From: Antedon mediterranea | Lineage: Eukaryota > Echinodermata > Crinoidea > Comatulida > Antedonidae | Direction: 5' to 3' | Assembly (NCBI RefSeq): GCF_964355755.1 | Contig: NC_092678.1 | Coordinates: 8,964,922-9,028,921 of the forward strand | DNA length: 64,000 bases | Shown here: positions 13,301-28,300 of the stretch, piece after piece | How positions within the stretch are numbered: the first letter of the stretch is position 1 | How the letters are laid out: each line of letters opens with the position of its first letter | The notes under the pieces: generated by a model | What the model saw: the letters and a program-made list of their open reading frames with translations, nothing else | Told to the model about the DNA's origin: nothing | Databases searched by the model: none | Position numbers and translations under genes: made by a program

Positions 13301-16300
13301 TACAATTGACGATTGTCGGAAATTACCTGTTTTAAGTGATCTACTTGCATCCTTTGATGATTGTTCAGTTTGTACTTCTTCAGCAGAATGAGTAACTGTA
13401 TTCTCAAATGAATTACACATAGATGGTAGTTCAATGCTTTGCTTATCAATTTCATGTGTATGTTTACTATTGTATGTTTCATCAATATTGTTCTGCAATT
13501 CTTTATACTTGAAGACGGATTGATCTGTACAGTTTGTTTCTGTATCCTTCTTTTGTCCATCAGAGACTTGCCAACTTATATTACTAGTGATTCCTTCAAA
13601 TTTTGAATCTGCAGTCTGGTCTTCAGAATTTGTGATTTGTTCATTTTCATGTTGAATTTTCTGGGGAATTGTGGATTTCAATAACTCCTTTTCTGTTACT
13701 GACTCATTGACTTTTGACCTTTCAACATGTTTCTCAAGGTATTGACTATCTTCAATAGTATTTGAGATGTCCTCATTCTTGATAGCTATGGTTTTGGAAA
13801 TTTGAGTTTCTTTATTTTCTTCAATTTCTACCTTTGTGATGTTTGAATTATTTGCAGATTTACTGTTTGCATCGAAGCAAAGGTATTTTGAATCGGCTTC
13901 AGCTTTTTTTGAGTTGTTCCTCCTCTTAGACTTGGACAATCCTACACCAGCATTCAGTAAACCTTTAATGAAAGAATATAGGCAACATTACAAACTATAG
14001 TTTCTGTAATACTGTTTACTGTATGTGTATATTTTTCTGTACAATTCTAACCTTTTAGTTTTGATGATAAAATAGTAATTCAATGTATTTTTGCAATGAG
14101 TAAAAATGAAGCCAGAATTTTAAAGAATATATGTTTTATTTATTTTTCCTTAGTCCAAGTCCTCAAAAGTACTTACATTTATGTTTTCCTCTATTAGAGT
14201 TTTTAGTCTTCAATTTTCCATGTTTTGATTTTTGCTTGGATTTTATTGTGTAGGAATTTAAAAACTCTTTCATTTTGTCTACCTCACTAAGTTTATGACT
14301 TGAATGTTTTAAGGCAGTATTCAAGTATGCTTTCATATCTGAGGCTGCAGAAATAGTCTGACAAACTTCAAATGAACTTTTTTCTGAATCATCTTCAGAC
14401 ATCATTTTTACATTTTTTACTTTGTTCTCCTTGGATTTGCAAAATGATTTCACCTGCAAAGTTTCTTTAGAATAAATTTGCTTAGAAAGTTTCTTTAAAT
14501 CATTTTCTGGTAAGTGCCTTCTTCTTTTACCTTTTATAGTGTTTTTGGAAATGTGTGGTTTATTATCTTTAGATTTACATGCACTAGGATTATTCTTACA
14601 TTTTGATTTGCCTTTCACATTATTTCTTACATGCTGAAACTTGCACCTTTTGTTTAAAGGTTCTTGACCACTGGTTGAAATGTGGATTTGTTTCTTTTCA
14701 TTTTCTATTTCTGGAATAACTGTTCTCTTATCTTTCCCTTCATTTAGTTTTGTAAGAGGATACGAAACAACAAGGTTTGGTAGGCAAATACTGTGTTCTG
14801 TAATGTTTAGATCTGGAACACTTGCAGGAGTGAGTTGCATATACTCAGGACCAAAATTGTGGTTTGGCATTTCAGTTGTGTTTACTGGAACAGTTGAAAG
14901 AGTATCCTTATCTAATGAAAAACATGTAACATCTGATTTTGTTTGACAGGCAAATGACTGTCTAGCACTCTGTGATTTGCTAGGTTTCTGTGAACAATCA
15001 TTTAATGTTTCTGACACCTCAGAATCTGATAGAAACTCATAGTCCATGCCAACTGATGTGTAGTCATCAAAAGTATCGGTTGAATAATGTTGGCCACTTG
15101 AAGCTTTATTTGGTGGTGGGAAGGTAAACCTCTCATAGGTAGTACAAAAAGAGTCACCATAACTGACATCAGAATTATTTACAACAGTTGATATAGAATT
15201 ATCTCTCGAACCAATATCAATACCGCAAGTACCATATGGACCATTAAGCTGACTAGGATCAAGTCTATAAGTTTGTGAATGACTGCCTGCAGGTCTGCAA
15301 TGTAAAGCATTTACTGTTACATCCATGGATTTGGCTTTTTCTGTTATATCTGTAATTTCTTTTAATTTTGTAAAGACATTGTCAGGAAGCTTCACTTTAT
15401 CTAGTGCAAATGTGTTGGATGCATTTATTGCTAAAAATCCAATATTCTCAATAGTTGGCTCTGGGCTTGCTGGTGAAAGGAATTCATCCTGTTGTGGATG
15501 TGTAGGTGTGGTGATATAATCTCTACTTGACATCATTTCTTCCTTCTTCATTTGATGTGCAATGTGTATACTTGGTGTGCTTGAATGAAATACAGGCTTG
15601 CCATTCTATGAATTTAGAAAAGTAAAAGAAAAAATAAAATTGATTTTCAAAATCTTTAGTATTCTGTGCCTCCTTCTAGATAAAATATATAAGATATATA
15701 AATATGTATATGCAGAGACAAAAGAAATATTAAAAATAGTGGAGACATTAAAAAAAATGTTGTTCTTTCACATTTTGTAAATGTGTTACTGTTAAAGAAA
15801 TAAAAGATGAATATTGTTTGTTTCACATGGCAGATGTGTGTTTTGGACCATTTTTTTTTCTTTTTGCATTGCATTGCATTGTATATAGTGGTATTTAAAT
15901 GTATAACATTTTGAAAAATGGAACTGAAGGTCACCGGAAATTGCACTTACTACATTCCGAAATATGAAACAAAATATGTAAGTCTCCAGAACCAGCCCTA
16001 CCAAAGTTGTAGCTGAGCTAAGACAATTTTGAAAAATAGAGCTGCTAGGTCCTCGATAATGCACTTATAATTTGAAATATGAAACAAAATATAGAATTTT
16101 TGTTCCTTTCGTTATTGCTCATCACATTCAATAGAGCGCATCTCGCTCATACGTATTCAATTTCCCCCGAGATTTTAATAAGTCATATTTCCACCTCTTG
16201 CGTAAAAATTCATTGCGTTTAAACAAGAGCACATCTCAATTTTACGTCCCCAAAATTCTTAGATAATTATCTTCTAAAATTGTTATTTTTATATGTCCAT

Positions 16301-19300
16301 TTGATGATGTCATCGTGTTAATAATTGGATTTAAAAGATGGATCTCGTAATTCCATCTATGCTACACTGTATAACATATACAGTGTATTCTGTAAATACT
16401 GTAATTATGATGTATGCTACAAAATAGGTACAATTCAGCACTGTAAACATATTTATTTCATGTCATAGGATGCCATAATAATTGTCGAGGTTCATATAGT
16501 ATGTGCATGTTGCGTATGCACGGATAACCCGAACTCGTCAAAGTAACGAGTTCAAATCTAGTTTTTCTATGTAATTCTTCTGTCTTTCCCCGAATTATGT
16601 TGGCAGCGTATCTCTAATTCTGGCCAACATAAGATTGTGTAACTTTGTCATAAGAAATTGACCTGTAGCTGTAGATGTGCAGGACGTTTCATTTTTTGAC
16701 TTTAGAGTCGCGCAGCGTAACTTACGCGCGATTTTATGAATTTCGCGTATTTAACATAGATCGAAAACCTTAAACAATTTAAATTGAAACTTGACAAAAA
16801 TGTAATTTATATTAAGCGCTAACTTTCTATGTATTAAAATGGCATATTTCACAGAAAGTTTCAAAATGCGAAAAATCAACTTCTAATCAACTTTCTACGC
16901 GTTTCATGTCATTTTGAGCATGTCAAAAATTCCCAAGCGCGCGCATTTTTCTTGCGCGCATGTACGCATGTACCGCAAAAACAACTTTTTTTTGCTTGAT
17001 TTTTGTTTTTCCAGCCTTTTCTAGTAATTTTACCAACTTTCAAACAATTTCGACTTAAAATCACGTCATACGAGCACGTAGAATTGGACAATTTGCGCAC
17101 GTTTTTGATGAAAAAGTTCAAAATTTCGTGAAAATTATGCCTTTTTTAAAGTCATAGATTCTAAACTACGTGGTGAACTTTTTAAAATTACAGATTCTGG
17201 AAGTTGATAAGTTGTAGATATCGAATCATGAATCAATATGGCTAACCGGACACTGTGACGTCATCGTATGGCCACTCGAATATAAAATATAGGATTTTTG
17301 TCTCTTTCGTCATAGCTGATCACATTTAATAAAGCGCATCTCCACTTATCCGTATTCCTTTTCCCCCTATTTTTTTATATTGATTAAGTCAATCAATTAC
17401 CTTTCGCATGATTTACCATTTTTAAAATTGCGATGACGTCATCATGGTCAAAAGCGTCAATAACTTGGGTCACTTATTTTCACCTATTCTGCACTGTATG
17501 TACAGTACGTATACAGTAAATGGTGTATACTGTATATACTTAGACGTGACACAAAATAGAGAGCACACTAAAATGTTTTTAATGGCATAATCGTTTTTCT
17601 GTGCGCAACGTATGACGTGCATGTGGCATTTGTGCTGCGGATAACCTAACTCGTCCGTAGTGACGAGTTCAAATTTAGCTTAATAACTATTTTCAAAAGT
17701 ATCAGAAGTCATATAATGTTTTTCTGATACTACTTATTATTTTCTAGACCCAATATATATTTTTTTACAAATATTTAAAGTATTTTGAAATAATACTAAA
17801 GCGATGAGTGATCGTGTGAGGATGACCTTTTGACCTAAAACACTGGAGTTTTTGCTGTTGGTACCTTTTCACACCAAAACACCGGGGTGTCCCCGCAGTT
17901 CGCTCTCCGGAGAATGTTCAGCTGTTCAACCCGCAGTTTTAAACTCAGGAGTTGTTTGATTTTACCTTTCACACCACAACTCTGGGGCGTCAACTCCGGA
18001 GTGTCTCCGGAGTTTTGCTTTTGGTGTGAAAGGGGTATAAGTTGTGTTGTGATTTTAAAAAAAATAGAATTTGTAATTTACAGATTTTGTATTTCCAATT
18101 ATAGTATCAATTTCAACTTATATGTTCTAAAAAATGTCAACGATATATCTTCTCAAAATTCGAATAATTATTATACAAGATCAATGGGAAAATTAATACA
18201 ATGGAATTTTTATTTACAGCTTAGCAATTAAAAAGTGGAGATTTAGCTTGGTGGTTAAGTTGCTTGGCTACCAATCTCAGAGTCTTTGGTTCTAATCCTG
18301 TATTTTTCATGACAATGACACTTTCTTTATGTTGAGTGATTTTTGAAGAAATTGATATTTGACAATTTTCCTCAATAATATCAATTAAAACAAACCTGAA
18401 GAGAATGTGGTGATTTTTGTTTGTTTGCTTTTAGTTGAGTAGTATTCTCAAGCTCCTCTCTTGCCCTATGCAATGCAAACAGCTGCTCTTGCAGTTGGCG
18501 CAGTTTTCTTCCTTGAGACTTAATCATTTCGGTGTCATTAGAAACATCAACATTCTGTTCCTGTTCTTCTTCCCTAATGTACATTAATCAAACAACTATA
18601 TTAGATATAAATTTAATAAACATGATAAATGTGTGATAAAGAGGACACCACATCGTTCCTAATGAGCATCATAAAGAACAATGATTGAATATAATTAATA
18701 AAATTAGGCCTAAAATGTTTAAAATTGCTAAAAGGCTAAGGAATTTTTCTAGCCTAGAGGGCGGTAAAAAAATTATTAATGTTTGCAATTTAAATTTTAA
18801 AAAGATTTTGACTGAAAGATGCTTACAGTAAGCCGGGCAGTGCAAGCTAAGTAGTTGATTAGGAAATGATCAAGAAAATTGCTTTTTAATTTTAAATGTG
18901 CTTTTCAAACAGTTTCTACCTAAATACCCAAAAAAAGACAGCACTACATAACAAATATGTTTAGGCCTTACGGCAATTATAATAGCAATACAGTAAAATA
19001 ATTTAATGACATCAAATAATTTTTAGAATAACAAAATGTCAGGTCTGAATAATTTAATACTGTAGTACAGCACATGTCTTCCCATGGTACATTACAGTAT
19101 TAATGATAACAAACAGTGGTTGAATATAAAATAACATTGTTTTTTCCTTCTAAAATATAGTTATGGTAATGTATTATATATAATACAATACATAGTGTTT
19201 TACTATTTAAATCATTGATTATTACCATTCTGAAGTTTATTTATGTTCATTATAATATTACCCATTTTGACACATAATCACTGTAGTGTAGTGAACAATA

Positions 19301-22300
19301 TGATTCAATAAGTCACTCTCTGTTTATAGGAGTTGTTACCTGCTGTTTGCGTTATTGCTCTTTTATTAAAATAATGCCTTAATTACTTATAAACTAATGC
19401 AGTAAATAAATTTTAAAAATCTGTAAAATATATTTTGTAAGATTGTAGAATGCAAAATGTTGCAAAATTAAAACTGACTTCTGATCTGTATTATCATTGT
19501 AACCATCCCATACAATTTTGTTGAGAAAAGGAGATTTAGAAAGACACCAATTTCAGGTCACATGACCACATAATTATGATCAATAAAAACCACTCCAAAC
19601 AAAAATATTAGTAATTTCTAAAATTATAATTTTTTTTATGTATTTAAAATCAAATATTTTCTTTCAACAAATCTTCAGAATAGAGGTGAGAATAACAGTG
19701 AAAGGTTTACGAATATGACTTTTGATTTCAATACACTTCAACAAACTAAAGTATGCAGTTATTTGAAGAATAATTTTTCCCATGCTCACATATTTCTGAG
19801 TGTACATAAAATGACATATAGTCTAGACTCTGAAATACTGTCAACTACAACATGCTGTTGTTTAATATCAGACAATAAAGAAACTTACGGTGGTGCCCAT
19901 CCACTCCCAAATGTACCATAATCAGAAGTGTCAAGAACAGGTGGAATAATAGGGGGCGACTTCATTTGAGGCTTGGGCGATAGTGATGGCCAAGACTCAA
20001 CTGGACTAAGCTGAGGAGAAATTTCAGACACATTTTCTGATGGAATTGGATGTACTCTGTTAATTGGAGCATCAGAAGTTGACAATGACAAGGCTGTTGG
20101 GTTGTTCTTCAACAGCCTGGGATCTTTTGTACTTTGTGTAGCCTCGCTTTGGTTTTGATTATTAGCTGGCTTCTTCAATTGTTTCACAAGTTGTTTTAAC
20201 AACTCTGTTTTTGCTTGCATTTCCTCGATATGTTTACATTGCTCAGTGAAAATCTTAACTAAGCGTTCTTGGGCGAATGGTATCTCCTTTCGACATGGTA
20301 ACGAACCATCTGCTTTATCATCAGATACATCTATAGATACAAATAAACTATGTGACCATTTCATTGAGATAATGTTTTACATTTTGTTAAACAATTAAAA
20401 AGAACCAGAGGACCAAATCTGTCTACCAAACCCCTTGGTTTAATTCTATTTCCTTATTCCTTGCCCTTGATTTTTTTTTTTTTTTTTTTTTTTAACTTGT
20501 TAAATGTTAGAATATGATAACACAGCTAGCATTTGATGCTTCATGTTATTGCATATTTCATATTCTGATTTATTTTTCCTTACGGAAATATAAAAATTCA
20601 TGTCAGACTCAAGATTACAAAAAACAAACAAAATTAAAGTAAATATAAATAAAAAGAAATTAAACATTAACAAATATACAGATATAAAAAGACAAAACTT
20701 TATCAAATTTTAGCAATAAAAAGGTCTTCATTTAATGCATGAATGAGGAATGAATGTTATCAAATAATGATTCATTTTGCATTTCAAATATTTGAACTTA
20801 TAACACTTGCCTGACCGTAACCAGATAAATTCATTTTACAGAGGGGAATCAATGTTAAGCAATATTAAACATATACTTTACCTTTCAAATTGCTCATCAT
20901 CTTTGTCTTTGAAGAAAAGAGACAATAAAGAGCATCAGATGCTTTTTCAGAGGAATAGAAGAACAATTCGTATGTCCCTGGCAATTTAACAACAGACACC
21001 TGTAAGAATAAAATAGTAATGAGTGAAATGAACATTAAAACACTGGGTATATCCCTATATATCTGATAAAATTAACCCTTTCACTTCATATACCCGTTAC
21101 TACTGGCTTTATACAAATGTTACGAAAATGTGTATACCGGGTATTACGGAGTATAGGACAAATACATAATTGTTTCCTCCACTGTAACTCTCTATAGTTT
21201 ACATATTTTGAAATTCATTCTTGTGTAGTAAAAATATCTTAAACTTGATGTGTCCACTATTGATTTATACATCAAACATCACACTTCCATACCCCGGGGA
21301 TGGGTTCCGATACTAAGTACATGAGTAACAGCCCCACCATGGTTGGGGATGTGGCGAAGCGATTTTTGGTAATTGACACCCTAGATGGCCGGAAATGGTT
21401 CTTTTGCACATAACATTCATATTGAATGACACCTCTTCTAGTTGGCCTAAGTTATAAAACGATAAAAATAATTCAAACTTGCGATAGTTTTATTCATTTT
21501 ATGTATCTTCCGTCAGCCTTCTTTACCCAGTGTAAAAAAACATAATTATTCCATAAGAATTTCATTGGGGGAAAAACGTCTTTTTCATAAAGAGTAAAAA
21601 ATGGGAAATCTAATGCAGAGGTCCTAAGTTGAAAAAACAAAGTTTTGGGTAAACAATAGAGGGCATGCTGTAATAATTATATAGAGGGGGTGCTATATAA
21701 GCTAATATTAGGTTATACTGTACAACAAATCGTGAGTGTACAACATCTGGGATATCCAATACCAAATTTATAGCCTGCCACCTAGGCCTACGATACTTTT
21801 GTTAATAACTAGACTTTGTCTCCACTAAACTAAATAGTGTTCACTGACATTTGCATGTAAAAAAATCTTTTTTAAAATTTATAAAAGTAAAGTCCTTTTT
21901 CACCTTGTGGGGTGGACACCGTCTGACTCTATTGACACATATTGTTGCATGTGACATCAATACAATGTCACATGTGTGCTTGGCTTGCAGTAGAATTTGT
22001 GAAACAAAGGCCTAAGAAATGCTCTTGTATAAATATTGGGCGTCATTATAAACAGTGACAAAAGAGTGTTAATTGTAAAATAACATGAAAAATCTCTAGA
22101 CTGGGCCTAGCTAGCATAGGCTTAAATCGTCCAGATTTTCGGAGGAAAATAATCAATTTTCAGGGGAAAATAACCAATTTTCAGGAAGCGGATCTGTGGA
22201 AAAATGGGAAAACCCCACAAATTTTTGGGAACTTGGGACCTCTGCTATTGTCAAGTCACATGATGATCACAAATTATTCTAATTTACCTCCACCAAGGAG

Positions 22301-25300
22301 GTATATGTAGTCGATCTTGTGTGTTAATGTCTGTTTGTTTGTTTGTAGGTTTACTCAGAAAGATCTGTACCAAAATGAAAATGCAGATAGATATGTGGTC
22401 AAGGGCAATTGTGTATGAAAATTGTAGAGAAGGCGGAGGTATGCATCTGGGAGTGGCTTTCTAGTTTTGTTTGCATTGCATTGAAAGCCTGACAGTTGAA
22501 CTCAATCATCCCATCCAAACATTCAATATTCGTATACTACACCACCATCTTAAATGTTTAGTGCAATTTATCAAAATACTGATATTACTACACGGCCATT
22601 CCAAGGCAAAACCACGTATCTTGCATTTTTGTAAATTTTGAGATTTTTACATTTGGGAAATTATTACAAATTTATGAACAACCTGTAAAAATGTCAGGTT
22701 TCAGAGATATTTTTAGAGATAGTACCACGTTTCTTTAACTATATTTACAAAAAAGTTCAGGCAAGCTTGAAACTACGCTAGGCTATTATTTTTGACAGAC
22801 CTACCTAATCTAGCCTAGTACCCCAGCAGTACTGTCATTGGAACTAGGCTAGGCCCAGCCTAGTACGATGGCTGTTTTTACATTGTTTGTACGTAGGCAT
22901 TGTAGCAGGCTACTGTAGTAGGTAGGCTTTAACATAATAATGCAAGTAAGTATATCCTAAATAGTAGATCCAAATGGCTAAGCCTAGCTTCAAATGCACT
23001 CTTTGTTAAGCCAACTAAGTTCGTAGGCAGCATAATTAGTGATCTCAGCCCTCCCTGTACAAAAAGAGTTTCAATCCACTTTTTTTTAAATCATCACAGT
23101 TACGTTGTTTTACCATGGAATGACCACAGTTATGTTGTTTTGCCACAGAATATCGCAGTGACGTTGTTTTGCCACAGAATATCGCAGTGACATTGTTTTG
23201 ACTCAGAAATGACTTTCATTTCACAAAGTATCTGTTAAAAGTGGTAATAACTTTTGATTGTAAATATATTATATAACATTTTGTATTTAATAATAATTAT
23301 TATTTATATATACTCATGCAAAATTTCACATCATTACGATAATTTGTTGCTGAAATGCAAACACTCAAACTTCAATTCAATTTTTCTCGACAAGCAACAT
23401 TTTGTAGTTCTGTTGTTTTGCCTTGGAACGGCCGTACTTTTCGCAACAGTATCACTTTTATTGGATTTGAGAACAATCTACAATTTTGGCCGTAATAACC
23501 TATTAAAAAGCATGCATGAATTAACACTAAACTATCAATTGCTACACCACATGGATGAGCATACAAGTTATAATACAACAAGAATCAAGACAATCTTAAT
23601 AACACTATGCACAACTATTTCTTACTCTCAGTAAAACAAAATAAAGCTTACAATTCTGTGTTTTTGAAGGTATGAAACTAGGTTTTGTATCTTTGTTTTG
23701 TCACCAAAGCTGGATTTGCAGATACAGTTCAAGTAGTATCTGCCATTCAATTGTACTGAAGAAAAAAAAAGAGTATGTATAAATTCACAAATGATAGGCT
23801 GCATAAAATGTAAATAATTTTGATGATTCTTTCTAATCCTTTCATTTTATTTTACTGATTTGTGTACAATGCATAATCTTTGCACCAACAAGATAACTGC
23901 TACAACAAAGTAGTGACAATTATTTAGCATGTATTACCAATATCAGTCAAATTTAAATTTGAAACCTAATTTAACAAGAGATACTAACGAAATAAATACC
24001 TTCCAATAAGTTCTCTGCTGATGCGTTGAAGAGTCGTTCAGGCAACTGAGTTTTTAACCGTTCAATTGGCACTTTCATAGTCAAATCTAGGTAATTTGGT
24101 CTAAAATAAAATTTTGAAATAAGGACATCAATACTGATATTATTTAAAAAAACTATTTCTTTTAATAAGTCAGTCAAGTAATTAAGTGTAGGTTAACTAG
24201 GTTTCGCAAAGTTACAAATACGATAACAAAATCGATACGTCATACATTTTAAGCTTTATTAAAGTGTATACTCTCACACGTATGATTAATAAATAAAAAT
24301 AATAACAACAACATATTTTCTCATATCGGTCCACATGGTCGTTTTGCTGATCAACCGCGCAAATAAACAGCATGCTTTGAGGGTTGCCCATACTCACGAG
24401 TTGACCAGGTCAAAATATGGTCACAATAATCACTATGTTGCACCTAAAAACTGTTCCACGATAATTGGTTATTTGCCGTTAAAACACGCATTTGATTGAG
24501 TGTTTTTAATGGGTTATTTTTGTTTGTGCCATTTGTGCTGCCCAAAAATAATCAATTTAAAAAATGATCAGTTAATAACAGATTATTTCTCCTCAGCAGA
24601 AACAGGCCCATAACAATAATGATGCGAAACCTCACTATTATACCAATGATTTGAAAGATCAGTTTTGGCCAAAAGTGTTTTGAAAAATATAATTAAAACA
24701 CGTTCACAAGATAGGTTAGTTCATAAGAATCTGTTTAAGCAAAATAACTTTTACTATAATATGTAGATTTAAAACATAAACTAATTTAAACAAAGTGCTC
24801 ACAACTATTCAAATAACTTACAACTTGAAAGGAATTATAGGAACTCCTTTTGAAATTAGTTCAACAGTGAAAAGAGGATTCTTCTTATTGGTCAGCTTGC
24901 CTTTCCAAATAGTGTAACTGTCAATCATACCTGCTAAAGACAGAAATCCTTCAATTAAATTCAATCAGTAATTTTTCATGTACATATAAATATATATATT
25001 ATTTGCAAATGCAAATGTTAAAACATGTTAAGATTTATATTAGGAGGAGAGTCTGTTCCTTTTTCTAATAGGGTAAATCATATAACTCATTTGATAAATT
25101 TTGTAAACAATATTTAAGTTCTGCATGGGAGAAACGATCCTTTTTAAAGTAATATTAATTGATTGTATTGTTGCTTGTAAATACTGTAGTTTCTAGTTAA
25201 TTTTGTTTTTGTTTGCTTAGTTTAGTTATTCATGTCTTTTTTATTTTTCTATAATGTTCTGCATTGTTTGCAGGACCGCACCGCATATTGTGTGAGTACC

Positions 25301-28300
25301 TGATACAAAGGTGTATATGATCAACAAATAAATAAAATAAATATACAGTATTGTACCCCAAATTTAGAGTTTGAATTTACTATTTTACCACATTGTGTCT
25401 TTTGTATTTTTGTTTCTAACGAAGTGAATATTTAAATAAGAATTTATCAGACTATGACATAATGGTAGAACATGGTAGTTGTCGATTGTTATGTTCAAAA
25501 AGAAAAAAAGAACATTGTTAAAATAATTAAAATAGAAATACAAATGAATACTATTGAATGAATAAAACATTTATTTTATGATTTCTAGGGCGGATTGCTA
25601 TAAACAGTCTTAACTCCATGATTGAAGCCGGCTTTATCAGATAGACGATCTAAGGAAGCCCACCTTAACAAAATAACGCTAATTCTAATAGACTACGAGT
25701 ATCACCATAGTGATCAATTGAAATGCCCTTTTCGTAGTAAACGCAAAGTCCTGATTGTAAGCTTATGTTTCAGACTATATTTCTTTTCAATATAAGGAAA
25801 TACATTATTGTGCCTTTTGTTTTGTATTATACTACTCGATTAGTAATGAAATCAGTCAAGTGGAACGATCTACACGACAAAGTTGTTTTAGTGACCGTAC
25901 GTACAACTCCCTGGTACGTGTAATGCGTGTGTGTTTTGTGCGTAGTTTTGTAGGCCTAGCTGTTAAACATCGGTAATGTACGAACCTCGTACGCTAGCTA
26001 TATGCGTGTAACATACGCTAGCTTCCCCTAATTTGTATCAACGCATTCTGCCAAAAACAGAAAGACAATTAATACAGAAACTATACGTCGGGCTAGGCCG
26101 GTATTTTCGCTCAAAAGTTAAGAGTCTTCCATTTTTTTTGGCCTCACAATCGATTGAAAAGTGGGTGAATTACAAAAGAAAAACAAAAATATCAATCTTT
26201 GCGTAATGCATGTTGGAATTTATAGCGGGCCACTTCAATTATTAGAATCAGCTTATTTTTCACATTTTTTACCGTTTAGAGACAAAAAAAATTAGTTCAA
26301 TAGGACCATAGTATTTATTTTTACATTAAATGTAGTTTGTGACCTGAAATTATACAAAAATGTAGGGAATGGGACATTATACTCGTTCAATCGATTGTTT
26401 TTCTTGACCAATTATACGTATGCAACAAGACTCCTTTGAGTAGGCTTTAATTTTAAAGACTGCTTACAGGTTAGACTGCGGTATAGCAATGGTCTATAAT
26501 ATACTACTGGTTATATCACGAATTACAGCGCTAGGACCTTGTATAGGCCGCTTATAGCAATCCGTTCCTGATACTGTCTAGCATTTTAACATATACCTGA
26601 CTTCTTGGTAAGGGTCTTTTCTTCAATTACTGGTTTTTTCACATTCACAGTTGATTGAGTCTTGGCCACTGCGTTATCTGAGGAAGAACTTGTAGACGGC
26701 AAAGGGTTTGTGACAGTGGATGGCACGATTACTGTCTTTGGCAAGTCTTTTTTAACCTCTTTAAAGTTGAATTTTACAACTGCATATGGATATGCATGTC
26801 TTGGTCTGGCAACCATATCTTCATCCCCATACTCGTACAAATATATCTTTAAAAACAAATTTACATGTTAGGTACATCCCGATATTAGTAAGTCATGATT
26901 TACTAGTCAATACAATGGGAAACACTTAAATTGTTTGAATGGTTAAATACATGCCGTTCAGTATTAGTTACTGAATGGAAAATCTATATTTTGGCGATAT
27001 TAAATGGTCCTAGCTGTTAAACATTGAAAATGTTTAGTAAACATTATGAGAATTGTGTGAGGCATTTGAAAATGAACCTAAAGTGTAACTGTCATACTCA
27101 GCGTCCAAAATCAGAGTGCTGCCTTTTTAAATTACCTAGTTGGGCCACAGACTCCTGCATGCCTGTTGATTGATCATTATCTGAAAATAATATCAAATTC
27201 ATAGATAGTGCCACTATTTACCTGATTGACATCATAATTTGTCTTCTGTTTTGCATTTTTTGAGATATGACAGTCATAGTTTGGGGTTGGTTCTAGAGTA
27301 ACTGTATTTGAGTAGCTTTCCTGAATTGACTTTACCTTTCCCTATTAAAAATTAAAAATGTAATAACAAAATTAATAACAAGATCTCTGAGTGTTATTGT
27401 TTATATTTATTTGGTATTAAAATAGTACCGTATTGTGTCTAATAAATAGTACCGTATTGTGTCTAATAAATAGTACCGTATTGTGTCTAATAAATAGTAC
27501 CGTATTGTGTCTAATAAATAGTACCGTATTGTGTCTAATAAATAGTACCGTATTGTGTCTAATAAATAGTACCGTATTGTGTCTAATAAATAGTACCGTA
27601 TTGTGTCTAATAAATAGTACCGTATTGTGTCTAATAAATAGTACCGTATTGTGTCTAATAAATAGTACCGTATTGTGTCTAATAAATAGTACCGTATTGT
27701 GTCTAATAAATAGTACCGTATTGTGTCTAATAAATAGTACCGTATTGTGTCTAATAAATAGTACCGTATTGTGTCTAATAAATAGTACCGTATTGTGTCT
27801 AATAAATAGTACCGTATTGTGTCTAATAAATAGTACCGTATTGTGTCTAATAAATAGTACCGTATTGTGTCTAATAAATAGTACCGTATTGTGTCTAATA
27901 AATAGTACCGTATTGTGTCTAATAAATAGTACCGTATTGTGTCTAATAAATAGTACCGTATTGTGTCTAATAAATAGTACCGTATTGTGTCTAATAAATA
28001 GTACCGTATTGTGTCTAATAAATAGTACCGTATTGTGTCTAATAAATAGTACCGTATTGTGTCTAATAAATAGTACCGTATTGTGTCTAATAAATAGTAC
28101 CATATTGTGTCTAATAAATAGTACCGTATTGTGTCTAATAAATAGTACCGTATTGTGTCTAATAAACGCCCCATTTATGTTATAAATGTATTGTCAATTT
28201 TACTATGTAATGTTGTTTTTAAAACTTAAATTAGGAAGTTGCAATGTTTTTAATGTGTTCTTTTTGTATTTGGGGACTTCCCAATGGAAAAAAGTTTTTC

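Noticed and set aside
23254-23634. 126-codon plus-strand frame around TASOR intron 10
   Set aside because: Low-complexity hydrophobic composition from AT-rich DNA; no splice or motif support.
27421-28164. CRISPR-like direct repeat array
   Set aside because: Units are contiguous with no spacers, and the genome is animal.
27407-28185. Three long open frames (228-255 codons) of repeated 8-residue units
   Set aside because: They are produced by the 24-bp minisatellite, which is open on both strands because its period is a multiple of three. The array lies inside a TASOR intron.
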